Part shown: in pieces, positions 8,498-15,669 of the stretch
Position numbering within the stretch: the stretch's first letter is position 1
Layout of the letters: each line of letters opens with the position of its first letter
DNA from: JAGVPT01 sp963827085
Lineage (GTDB): Bacteria > Bacteroidota > Ignavibacteria > UBA10030 > UBA8401
Direction: 5' to 3'
Length of the DNA stretch: 64,000 nucleotides
Assembly (NCBI GenBank): GCA_963827085.1
Contig: CAWGZY010000001.1
Span: 186,001 to 250,000 of the forward strand
Notes under the pieces: generated by a model
The model's input: the letters and a program-made list of their open reading frames with translations, nothing else
Databases searched by the model: none
What the model was told of the DNA's origin: nothing
Translations under genes and position numbers: made by a program

Positions 8498-8731
8498 AAG
8501 AAACCTCTTTGAGTTGAGTGTGATGGATATAATGGAACGTGAGTTGAAATAATTTTTGTGGGCGGCGTTTCCTTTTGTGACAATCTGGAAAACGCAGCGG
8601 CTGTTATTCTTTAACGTCAATGTTATTCTTTAATATGGCAAAGGTGAAGAGGGATGAGACTGTCGTGTCCACTCAGCCTCGGAGGTAAAAGTAAGCAAAT
8701 AAAGATCCATAAGCAAAACACTTAGGAATTT

Positions 8732-8915
8732 GTTAATGTCTTAATATTAGAACAAAGTCCAAGAGACTTTTTACGGATAGCTGAAAACATCGCGCAATTC
8801 CCAAGGGGATCACTTCGCCAGACGGTAAGCCGCAAGGAAGACATAACCATTCTCTTTGCGGCTTAGCGACTTTGCGTGAGCAAGTTTCACACCTATCCTA
8901 AATTAAGGCACTACC
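8732..8915. mobile_element. MITE-like element, copy 1 (184 bp)
   Basis: A non-coding element nearly identical, in inverted orientation, to the one at 51062-51243. Ends: GTTAATGTCTTAAT here (GGTAGTGTCTTAAT in the other copy) and ATTAAGGCACTACC. Flanks AGGAATTT (8724-8731) and CGGAATTT (8916-8923) look like an 8-bp target duplication with one mismatch. The interior contains a smaller inverted repeat (GTAAGCCGCAAG with CTTTGCGGCTTA). No coding capacity; it must be moved in trans. Confidence 0.75.
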
Positions 8916-8958
8916 CGGAATTTATCGAAAATTGCTCTGCGTCAGATGCTTTTCCGTC

Positions 8959-9903
8959 TCACCGTTCAACGGCGGCTTCAAGGAGTGAGAATGAACATTG
9001 TGTCGAGTCAACGGATGCCCGAATCCCAATTGGCATGGTGAGTTTTCGTGCGACGTGGCCGTAGACCAGCCCTGTAAGGATCGGCTTCGAGAGATGAGAG
9101 AGGTGGTCGGCTACGATTTCATCTACAGTGAGGTACGGTTTTGCCGCATCGGACGGTTTTATGTCGGTCAATTCGCCGACAACGATTCCTTTTGCGTTTT
9201 TAAAAATTCCTGCCAGAGCCAGCTGGTTCATCATGCGGTCAAACCGGTAGCACTCTTCCCCGATCTCTTCAAAAAACAAAATGGAATTCTTGAACGAAGG
9301 CAAATACGGCGTGCCGGTAATTGAAGTGATGAGCGATAAATTTCCGCCGATCAGCACGCCGGAAGCTTTTCCTTTTCCCATCGATTTTAACGGGCGCGCA
9401 TCAGGATTATGGATCTCGCCCGGTTTTTTGGTCGACGAGATCATCTTCCAAAAATGCTCTTCCGTAAAAGGATCTATTCCCTTGAACATTTCCACCCCTG
9501 CCATCGGTCCTGAAAACGAGACCATCCCGGTTTTTTTGAACAGCGCGAGTTGTAATGCGGTGAGGTCGCTGTAACCGACGAAGATTTTTGGATTGCGTTT
9601 GATGAGGCGGTAGTCGATGAGAGGGAGCAACCGGGGCGTTCCGTATCCTCCTCTCACGGCAATGATCGCTCGTACGTGCTTATCGGCAAACATTTCGTTG
9701 ACGTCCGCGGCGCGTTCTTCATCAGTTCCGGCAAGAAAGCCCCGCACGGCCCGGACATTCTTCCCGAACTTAACGCGGTAGCCGAGACGTTCGAGATACT
9801 CTGCACCGTTGTCGATTTTTTCTTGTGATGTCGGGGCGCTTGCCGGCGCAATCACGCCGATCACGTCTCCACGACGAAGCGCTTTTGGTTTGAGTTGCTT
9901 CAT
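8959..9903 (-). CDS. ldcA: LD-carboxypeptidase (S66 family)
   Basis: 314 residues from the ATG at 9903; this start matches the usual beginning (LRRGDVIGVIAPAS), whereas the longer open frame adds 35 unlikely residues. The nucleophile Ser lies in GYSDLTAL, the glycine-rich AVRGGYG precedes it, and the late GLVYGHVARK carries the expected His. These enzymes remove the terminal D-Ala from muropeptide tetrapeptides during wall recycling. No signal peptide is seen, so it is cytoplasmic. The 3' end lies 44 bases from the MITE. Confidence 0.9.
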   Translation of the reverse strand: MKQLKPKALRRGDVIGVIAPASAPTSQEKIDNGAEYLERLGYRVKFGKNVRAVRGFLAGTDEERAADVNEMFADKHVRAIIAVRGGYGTPRLLPLIDYRLIKRNPKIFVGYSDLTALQLALFKKTGMVSFSGPMAGVEMFKGIDPFTEEHFWKMISSTKKPGEIHNPDARPLKSMGKGKASGVLIGGNLSLITSITGTPYLPSFKNSILFFEEIGEECYRFDRMMNQLALAGIFKNAKGIVVGELTDIKPSDAAKPYLTVDEIVADHLSHLSKPILTGLVYGHVARKLTMPIGIRASVDSTQCSFSLLEAAVER

Positions 9904-10308
9904 AGTATCGCCGTCAAAGTGTTTTCGAGAGTATTTATTATTTATCGCGCGTATTATTATCTGAGCCTTCTGAATAATCTCGAAAGGGCGGTTCGCGCAA
10001 AGACTCAAAGTCGCAAAATGATTCTAAAACAGAATCTTCGCGCCTTTGCGGCGTAGCGCGAAACAATTTTTCAGATGTTTCTATCTATAGATACAAAATC
10101 ATACTCAGCAACAATCTCTGCGTCTCTCGAATTATCCGAAGGCGAAAGCGACAACACGTCGAGGAGTTTTGGTTGAGACAGGATATTGCCGGGAGAGAAG
10201 AATGATCGGGATGCTGCGTAAAAAATAAACTGCCATGCTGACTCTTTGAAGCGAAGAGAGGACTAGCATTCAGTCAATGATTGATAGTTGCGCATTCCCA
10301 GGAATTTC
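9904..10308. other. Gene-free gap with an imperfect palindromic repeat
   Basis: No coding sequence is supported. Positions 9994-10060 hold an imperfect palindrome built from CGCAAAG-type words around a GATTCT/AGAATC hairpin (10020-10036), related to the element at 35751-35814. The remainder (10061-10308) shows nothing recognisable apart from A/T-rich tracts. It separates nuoF from ldcA. Confidence 0.6.
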
Positions 10309-11586
10309 TCAGGAGATGCTTGGTACGGCTGTTTGAGTCTTGGATGGGGCCTTCGTGACACGTTTCTCAAACTCATTACGAAAACGCCGGATCATGCTTT
10401 GTACGGGCCATGCTGCGGCGTCGCCTAGTGCGCAAATGGTGTTGCCTTCTATATTATTGGCGATGTCCATCAGCAAGTCAATATCTGTTTCCTGAGCGGC
10501 GCCCGTTTCGAAACGTTTTAAAATTTTCCAGAGCCAGCCGGTTCCTTCCCGGCACGGCGTGCACTGACCGCATGATTCGTGATAATAGAATTTTGCGATG
10601 CGGGCGATAACGCGAATCAGATCCGTGCTCTCATCCATGACGATCATTCCCGCCGTGCCGACGGACGAGCCTGCGGCTTTCAGAGAATCAGCATCCATGC
10701 GAACCCCTTCGATCGATTCGCCGCGGAGTATCATCGTGGATGAGCCGCCCGGGATCACCGCTTTAATTTTTTTGTCCTCGGGAATACCCCCGGCATACCG
10801 GTAAATCAAATCGGTCAGCAGTTCGCCGGTCGCGACTTCATACACCCCGGGCTTATTTACGTGGCCGCTGATGCCGACGAGAATCGGTCCCGGATGTTTT
10901 GGCGCGCCGATTTTTGAATACCATTCCCATCCTTTATTGATGATGAGAGGAACGTTGCAGATCGTTTCGACATTATTGATCGTCGTAGGGCACCCCCACA
11001 CACCGTTTTGTGCTGGGAACGGCGGCTTCACCCGCGGGTAGCCTCGTTGACCTTCGAGTGAATTCATGAGAGCAGATTCTTCTCCGCAGATGTATGCGCC
11101 GGCACCCTTATGAAGAACGATATTTGTCGAAAATCCCGAGGAGAGGATATTTTGTCCAACGTAGTTTTTTGCGTACGCGTCATCGAGCGCTTTTTGAAGC
11201 ATCTTCACCCATTTGCCGTACTCACCGCGGATGTAAATGTACGCCGTCGTTATTCCCATGGCGTAGCACGCGATCACCGTTCCCTCGATCAACATGTGAG
11301 GATTGAGATCGAAAATCTGACGGTCTTTGAACGTGCCCGGCTCTGATTCATCCCCGTTGACGCACAGGTATTTTGGTTTCGTCGTCTGCTTCGGCATGAA
11401 CGTCCATTTCAAGCCGGTCGGGAAACAGGCGCCTCCCCGTCCGCGAAGGTTCGATTTTTTGACCTCGTCTGTCACCTCTTCCGGCTTCATGCCGAGCGCT
11501 TTTTTCAACGCACCGTACCCGCCGTGCTCCTCGTAGACCTCGAGCAAATGATAGTTCGGAATTTCGGGGAGGATGTATCGTTCCAT
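10309..11586 (-). CDS. nuoF: NADH-quinone oxidoreductase subunit F
   Basis: 425 residues. It carries the NADH/FMN fold with GRGGACFPTGLKW, the SLBB region, and the N3 [4Fe-4S] ligands CGQCTPCREGTGW plus the later Cys of NTICALG. With NuoE it oxidises NADH in the peripheral arm of complex I. Last gene of the nuoA-F run; nuoG and the membrane-arm genes do not follow here. Confidence 0.97.
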   Translation of the reverse strand: MERYILPEIPNYHLLEVYEEHGGYGALKKALGMKPEEVTDEVKKSNLRGRGGACFPTGLKWTFMPKQTTKPKYLCVNGDESEPGTFKDRQIFDLNPHMLIEGTVIACYAMGITTAYIYIRGEYGKWVKMLQKALDDAYAKNYVGQNILSSGFSTNIVLHKGAGAYICGEESALMNSLEGQRGYPRVKPPFPAQNGVWGCPTTINNVETICNVPLIINKGWEWYSKIGAPKHPGPILVGISGHVNKPGVYEVATGELLTDLIYRYAGGIPEDKKIKAVIPGGSSTMILRGESIEGVRMDADSLKAAGSSVGTAGMIVMDESTDLIRVIARIAKFYYHESCGQCTPCREGTGWLWKILKRFETGAAQETDIDLLMDIANNIEGNTICALGDAAAWPVQSMIRRFRNEFEKRVTKAPSKTQTAVPSIS

Positions 11587-11599
11587 GTTCGTTTAGCCT

Positions 11600-11634
11600 G
11601 ATCGTTGTCAAGGTTAACAACCTTGACAACGATC
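11600..11634. repeat. Perfect 16-bp stem hairpin between nuoE and nuoF
   Basis: GATCGTTGTCAAGGTT, the loop AAC, then the exact complement. It begins 3 bases after the nuoE stop codon and ends 14 bases before the nuoF ATG. There is no T-tract, so it is more likely an mRNA processing or stability hairpin than a terminator. Confidence 0.85.
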
Positions 11635-12099
11635 TCATTTTAATGATGAAAGAATATTTTCAGTCTTTTCCGGCGTCAAATTCTCGTAGTACTCTTCACC
11701 GATTGACAGCATCGGAGCGCCGCCGCAGGCGCCCATGCATTCAACCTCGCTCACCGTCCACTTGCCGTCAGCAGAAGTCTCTCCCGGCTTTGCACCGCAT
11801 CGATGTTCGATCGTCTCCAGAATTTTATCCGACCCGCGCAACATGCATGAAATGTTCGTGCAGACTTCGATGTGATATTTTCCGAGCTTCTTGGAGTTGT
11901 ACATCGAGTAAAAGGTTACAACACCGAGTATGTGTCCGTAAGGGATGTCCAAAAATTTCCCGATGTACCGCATCATCTCTTCGGATATCCATCCTTCCTG
12001 CTCCTGGGCAATCCAAAGGATGGGCAGCAACGCAGCTTGCGATGCGGGGTACCGTTTTCTTATCTCTTCAGCTTTTCTTAGATTCTCTTCAGTCAGCAT
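11635..12099 (-). CDS. nuoE: NADH-quinone oxidoreductase subunit E
   Basis: 154 residues. A thioredoxin-like fold with the four [2Fe-2S] ligands in CTNISCM and ECMGACGGAPM. Partner of NuoF in the NADH dehydrogenase module. It lies between nuoD (95-base gap with an inverted heptamer repeat) and nuoF (hairpin gap). Confidence 0.96.
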   Translation of the reverse strand: MLTEENLRKAEEIRKRYPASQAALLPILWIAQEQEGWISEEMMRYIGKFLDIPYGHILGVVTFYSMYNSKKLGKYHIEVCTNISCMLRGSDKILETIEHRCGAKPGETSADGKWTVSEVECMGACGGAPMLSIGEEYYENLTPEKTENILSSLK

Positions 12100-12114
12100 A
12101 GTAAAGGGGGGTTA

Positions 12115-12190
12115 GGTATTAGCTGTTTGCGTTTAGCCGGACATCGTATTGAAAATCGTTACCTAGAGCTAATGACCAAAAGCCAATGGC
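12115..12190 (-). repeat. Inverted heptamer repeat between nuoD and nuoE
   Basis: The left arm GGTATTA, GCTGTTT, GCGTTTA (12115-12135) and the right arm AGCTAAT, GACCAAA, AGCCAAT (12167-12187) both keep a 7-bp period and are roughly complementary. They belong to the same AGCTATT-type family as the arrays at 25.9 and 26.3 kb. Confidence 0.7.
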
Positions 12191-12193
12191 TCG

Positions 12194-13450
12194 CTACTTG
12201 TCAGCTTCTCCCATCACGGGATCGATGCTGCCGATAATTGCAACGACGTCGGATATCATTCTTCCTTTTAACAAAAGAGGAAGCAGCTGTAAATTCATGA
12301 AGGAAGGAGAGCGGATCTTTAATCGCCACGGATGTCCCTCGCCCCTGCTCTGGATATAAAACCCGAGCTCTCCTTTGGATCCTTCGATTGCGTGATACAC
12401 TTCTCCGGCAGGAGGATTGACGCCGAAATTGATGATCATAAAATCGTGAATCAGTTCTTCCATCTTTGTGTAAACGCGTTCTTTCTTTGGCAGGACTTTT
12501 TTCGGCTCGAATGCATGAACCGGTCCCGCGGGAATCTTATCGAGGGCCTGCTGAAGGATGCCCAAACTCTCTTTCATTTCGTTGATGCGGACGTAGTATC
12601 GGGCAAGGCAGTCTCCGTCGGCGAAGACCGGTATGTTAAAATCAAATTCTCCGTACACAAGGTAAGGATTGGACCGGCGAAGGTCATGCTCAACACCGGA
12701 GCCGCGCAAGTTAGGTCCCGAGAATCCCATCGCGATCGCCTCCTCACGCGAAATAATGCCCACGCCGTCGGTTCGTTCGACAAAAATCCTGTTGCGATTG
12801 AGAAGGCTTTCGCATTCCGCGAGATTTGCCGGAAACCGATTGATAAAATCCTGGATTGCGGCTTTTGTTTCAGCGGTCATATCTTGTGATACTCCGCCGA
12901 TACGGGTATAACTTGTAGTAAAGCGCGCACCGGTCAGGTTTTCGAAAATGTCGTATAATTTTTCCCGCTCCCGAAATGTCCACATGAATACGGTCACCGC
13001 TCCGATATCCAGTCCAAGCGCTCCGACAGCCAGAAGGTGGGATGAGATGCGGGCAAGTTCCGAGATGATGACGCGAATGAACTGCGCACGCCGGGGTGCT
13101 TCCACTCCCAGCAATTTTTCTACAGCAAGGATGTATGCTGTATTATTCATCAACGGCGAAATGTAGTCGAGCCGGTCTGTGTGCGGGATAAACTCGTGAT
13201 AACTGCAATTCTCGGCAAGCTTTTCGTATCCCCGATGTAAATAGCCAAGCTCGGGAACCACGGCTGCAACAGTTTCCCCGTCAAGTTTGATGAGCAATCG
13301 CAAAACGCCGTGAGTTGCAGGATGCTGCGGTCCCATGTTGAGAATCATTTCATTCTCAAGCGGGTCGGTGAACTGGGCGCTCGTATCTTTGTCCTCCAGG
13401 GCATGGAGGATCTTGCTTTTTTTCGTTTCTATTTCGTACCCGGTGCTCAT
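12194..13450 (-). CDS. nuoD: NADH-quinone oxidoreductase subunit D
   Basis: 418 residues. The 49-kDa-type subunit, related to the large subunit of NiFe hydrogenases, with MNMGPQHPATHGVLR-type sequence at the N-terminus (here LNMGPQHPATHGVLRLL) and the conserved DPVMGE(A)D end that replaces the hydrogenase Cys pair. With NuoB it forms the quinone site. nuoC ends 12 bases upstream. Confidence 0.97.
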   Translation of the reverse strand: MSTGYEIETKKSKILHALEDKDTSAQFTDPLENEMILNMGPQHPATHGVLRLLIKLDGETVAAVVPELGYLHRGYEKLAENCSYHEFIPHTDRLDYISPLMNNTAYILAVEKLLGVEAPRRAQFIRVIISELARISSHLLAVGALGLDIGAVTVFMWTFREREKLYDIFENLTGARFTTSYTRIGGVSQDMTAETKAAIQDFINRFPANLAECESLLNRNRIFVERTDGVGIISREEAIAMGFSGPNLRGSGVEHDLRRSNPYLVYGEFDFNIPVFADGDCLARYYVRINEMKESLGILQQALDKIPAGPVHAFEPKKVLPKKERVYTKMEELIHDFMIINFGVNPPAGEVYHAIEGSKGELGFYIQSRGEGHPWRLKIRSPSFMNLQLLPLLLKGRMISDVVAIIGSIDPVMGEADK

Positions 13451-13462
13451 CGGTTGCTGAAG

Positions 13463-13945
13463 TTATTTTCTTGGTAAAGGGATTGAGTCGGGGATACCCA
13501 TGAGGGGGAAATCTTTTCTCAGCGGGAAGTATTCGAACTCTTCGGGCATGTACATTCGGCGTAGGTCGCTGTTGCCGTCGAAGATGACACCGAACATGTC
13601 GAATGCTTCCCGCTCCGGCCATCCAGCCCCCGGCCATACGGGCGTCACGCTCGGCACATGCAGGTCTGCTTCGTCTGTAAAAACTTTGAGGCGTAACCGC
13701 TGTCTATTTTGAAGGGAATAAAGGTTATACACGACTTCAAACCTATTTTCCGGAGTGTATGCATCGGCGCCGCAGAGATCGCTCAGGTAATCGAACTTGC
13801 AATCTTGGTCGTCCCGGAGGAAAGTGCAAACAACAACAATATCCTCCTTTTTGATGTGGAGCGTCGTTTCGTCCCGAAATTCCTTTACTTCGAGAAGGCT
13901 TGACGGGAACTGTGCTTTGATTTTTTCTACAGGTGTTGTCGGCAT
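13463..13945 (-). CDS. nuoC: NADH-quinone oxidoreductase subunit C
   Basis: 160 residues, 30-kDa-type subunit. The signature WPGAGWPEREAFDMFGV is followed by RRMYMPEEFEYFPLRKDFPL. A structural subunit of the connecting module with NuoB and NuoD; here it is separate from nuoD rather than fused as in E. coli. Confidence 0.96.
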   Translation of the reverse strand: MPTTPVEKIKAQFPSSLLEVKEFRDETTLHIKKEDIVVVCTFLRDDQDCKFDYLSDLCGADAYTPENRFEVVYNLYSLQNRQRLRLKVFTDEADLHVPSVTPVWPGAGWPEREAFDMFGVIFDGNSDLRRMYMPEEFEYFPLRKDFPLMGIPDSIPLPRK

Positions 13946-13973
13946 AACGAAACTTGTGTGGGTTAAAAACCGA

Positions 13974-14074
13974 GAATACAGAATTCAGGAGACAGGAGAC
14001 AGAATTCAGGAGACGGTTGCTGCCAGTGAGGCACCATTCTGACTTCTGTATTCTGTCTCCTGTTTTCTATATTC
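13974..14074 (-). repeat. Inverted heptamer repeat between nuoB and nuoC
   Basis: The left arm (13974-14015) is six exact 7-bp units: GAATACA, GAATTCA, GGAGACA, GGAGACA, GAATTCA, GGAGACG. The right arm (14041-14074) is TGTATTC, TGTCTCC, TGTTTTC, TATATTC preceded by GACTTC. The arms are complementary around a 25-base loop. The same family appears inside the reading frame at 62509-62578. Confidence 0.88.
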
Positions 14075-14083
14075 CCGTGCTCT

Positions 14084-14614
14084 TCAAACTCCAATTTGCA
14101 AAAGCTGTTGTTCCTGCCGTTCTTCAGCTACCGTCATCGGAGTGCTTCTGCTTTCGCCGCGCCCAATTTTTTGCTGAATCATCATGATGGCATTGAGCAG
14201 ATTGTCAGGGCGTGGCGGACAACCGGCTACGTACACATCCACCGGCACAAACTGGTCGATGCCCTGCACAACGGAATACGTACGGTACATTCCCCCCGTT
14301 GATGTGCATACTCCCATTGCGATGACCCACTTTGGATCGGGCATCTGGTCATAAATTTTCCGGACGACTTTTGCCATTTTGTATGTCGTCGTTCCGGCCA
14401 CGATCAGGAGGTCGCACTGCCGGGGAGAAAAACGCATGACTTCTGACCCGAACCGCGACGCATCGAACCGCGGATCGACGAGCGCCATCATTTCGATTCC
14501 GCAACACGATATTCCTAACGGCATGGGCCAAACGGAATTTTTTCTGCACCAATTGATTGCTGCATCGATCTTTGTCGTAATAAGGCTGTCGCCCAAGGCA
14601 TGTTCTAATCCCAT
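14084..14614 (-). CDS. nuoB: NADH-quinone oxidoreductase subunit B
   Basis: 176 residues from the ATG at 14614; the frame is open further but this start overlaps the nuoA stop by 10 bases (ATGGGATTAG), typical for coupled nuo genes. N2 cluster ligands are visible: SCCGIEM, GVCTSTGGMY and AGCPPRPDNLL. It transfers electrons to quinone at the junction with the membrane arm. Confidence 0.96.
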   Translation of the reverse strand: MGLEHALGDSLITTKIDAAINWCRKNSVWPMPLGISCCGIEMMALVDPRFDASRFGSEVMRFSPRQCDLLIVAGTTTYKMAKVVRKIYDQMPDPKWVIAMGVCTSTGGMYRTYSVVQGIDQFVPVDVYVAGCPPRPDNLLNAIMMIQQKIGRGESRSTPMTVAEERQEQQLLQIGV

Positions 14615-14961
14615 TTCAGCGCACCCTTCCTCAAGATATAAAAATACCCTACTAACAGCGTTGCAATAAAAATGACCATTTCTATATATCCAAACATTCC
14701 AAGCGTGCGAAAGTTCACCGCCCACGGATAGAGGAAGATGACCTCGATATCAAAAAGGATAAAGAGGACTGCAACCATATAGTATTTTACCGAAAATCGT
14801 TCGCGTGCGGAACGCACGGGTTCCATTCCGCTCTCGTATGTCGAAGTTTTTTCATCGTTAGGCCGGTGTGGTCCGAGCCACTGATGCAATTTCAAAAGCA
14901 CAATGCCGAGCAATAGTCCTACTGCCAGCATTAAAATAATAGGAATGTATGATATCATCAT
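14605..14961 (-). CDS. nuoA: NADH-quinone oxidoreductase subunit A
   Basis: 118 residues from the first of two adjacent ATGs (14961 and 14958); the upstream open frame has no NuoA character. Three membrane segments (about 4-24, 62-82, 90-110). The conserved stretch YESGMEPVRSARERFSVKYY normally has a Cys in the loop at YECG; here it is Ser, a common variant. First gene of the nuoA-F run. Confidence 0.93.
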   Translation of the reverse strand: MMISYIPIILMLAVGLLLGIVLLKLHQWLGPHRPNDEKTSTYESGMEPVRSARERFSVKYYMVAVLFILFDIEVIFLYPWAVNFRTLGMFGYIEMVIFIATLLVGYFYILRKGALKWD

Positions 14962-14997
14962 AGAAGGATTTGCGCTCGTGTTCTGTTTCTTTTGAAA

Positions 14998-15024
14998 ATT
15001 ATCAAAAAAATGAGCGAAAGTCAA
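14998..15024 (-). promoter_or_regulatory. Possible promoter for nuoA-F
   Basis: Minus strand TTGACT (15019-15024) and GATAAT (14998-15003), 15 bases apart and about 37 bases before the nuoA start. Both boxes are good but the spacing is two bases short of ideal. Confidence 0.35.
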
Positions 15025-15421
15025 TGAGTGCTTTCGGAGCTTTGAGAAGCGAGAATGAAGAGATGAAGAGGACGAAATTTCGCGTAATGAGGTGGCCCAA
15101 ACTTTTTCGGACAAAGTTTTTTTCTTCCTTGCTCTATATAAGCTGTACAACGAATCCCTCATTTTTTTCTAACTCGTTGATTGAAGCATCCGAGATGAAT
15201 GGAAGATAAGATACTCATGCTCATGTGAGAGGCATTCTCAGTATGATCGTAAGTTTATTTTTTTGTTAAATCGACCGTTTTCGATATTCGTGAATTTTTA
15301 TTTCAAACTTGTATCGTAATTGCCATAACGGCAATAAGTGGAAACGGTCAAACTCCTTGACGTCAATTCACTATGGTGTCAAGGTGTATTTTTCTTTCCA
15401 ACATTTTTTCTCATTTTTTAC

Positions 15422-15450
15422 TTGACTTGTATTCCTTAACCGGCTATATT
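15422..15450 (+). promoter_or_regulatory. Sigma-70-like promoter for nrdJ
   Basis: TTGACT (15422-15427), a 17-base spacer, and TATATT (15445-15450): five of six matches in each box. Transcription would begin near 15457, leaving a leader of about 210 bases before nrdJ. Confidence 0.65.
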
Positions 15451-15669
15451 CACAACCAGTTAGCTATTGGTTTCCCCCCGGCTATTGTTCATCCGAATAA
15501 GTAGTGTATATAACGTAGGTTCTTGTTTTATTTGATGGCGGGCGGTTAGTTATTTTGGCGAAGGATACGCGCCCCCATTTAAAGGTATGAAAAGGGGAAT
15601 ACAACTGTTTTTCCCGAAAAGGCAATTCACTTTACATCGTTATTATTAAGATTGGAGAGGAAGTTAGAA
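15451..15669 (+). other. Long untranslated leader of nrdJ
   Basis: About 210 bases between the predicted promoter and the start codon without an ORF. It contains a GGGGAA/TTCCC hairpin in the second half and a GGAGAGG ribosome site at 15654-15660. I looked for the cobalamin riboswitch core, expected for a B12-dependent enzyme, and for an NrdR palindrome, and found neither convincingly. A leader of this length suggests some post-initiation control. Confidence 0.45.

Noticed and set aside
8498..8620. Upstream extension (41 codons) of the small secreted protein
   Set aside because: The internal ATG at 8497 has the ribosome site and starts a signal peptide; the extension has neither.
15451..15669. 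Cobalamin riboswitch or NrdR box before nrdJ
   Set aside because: The conserved B12-box words and a 16-base NrdR palindrome could not be found by eye.
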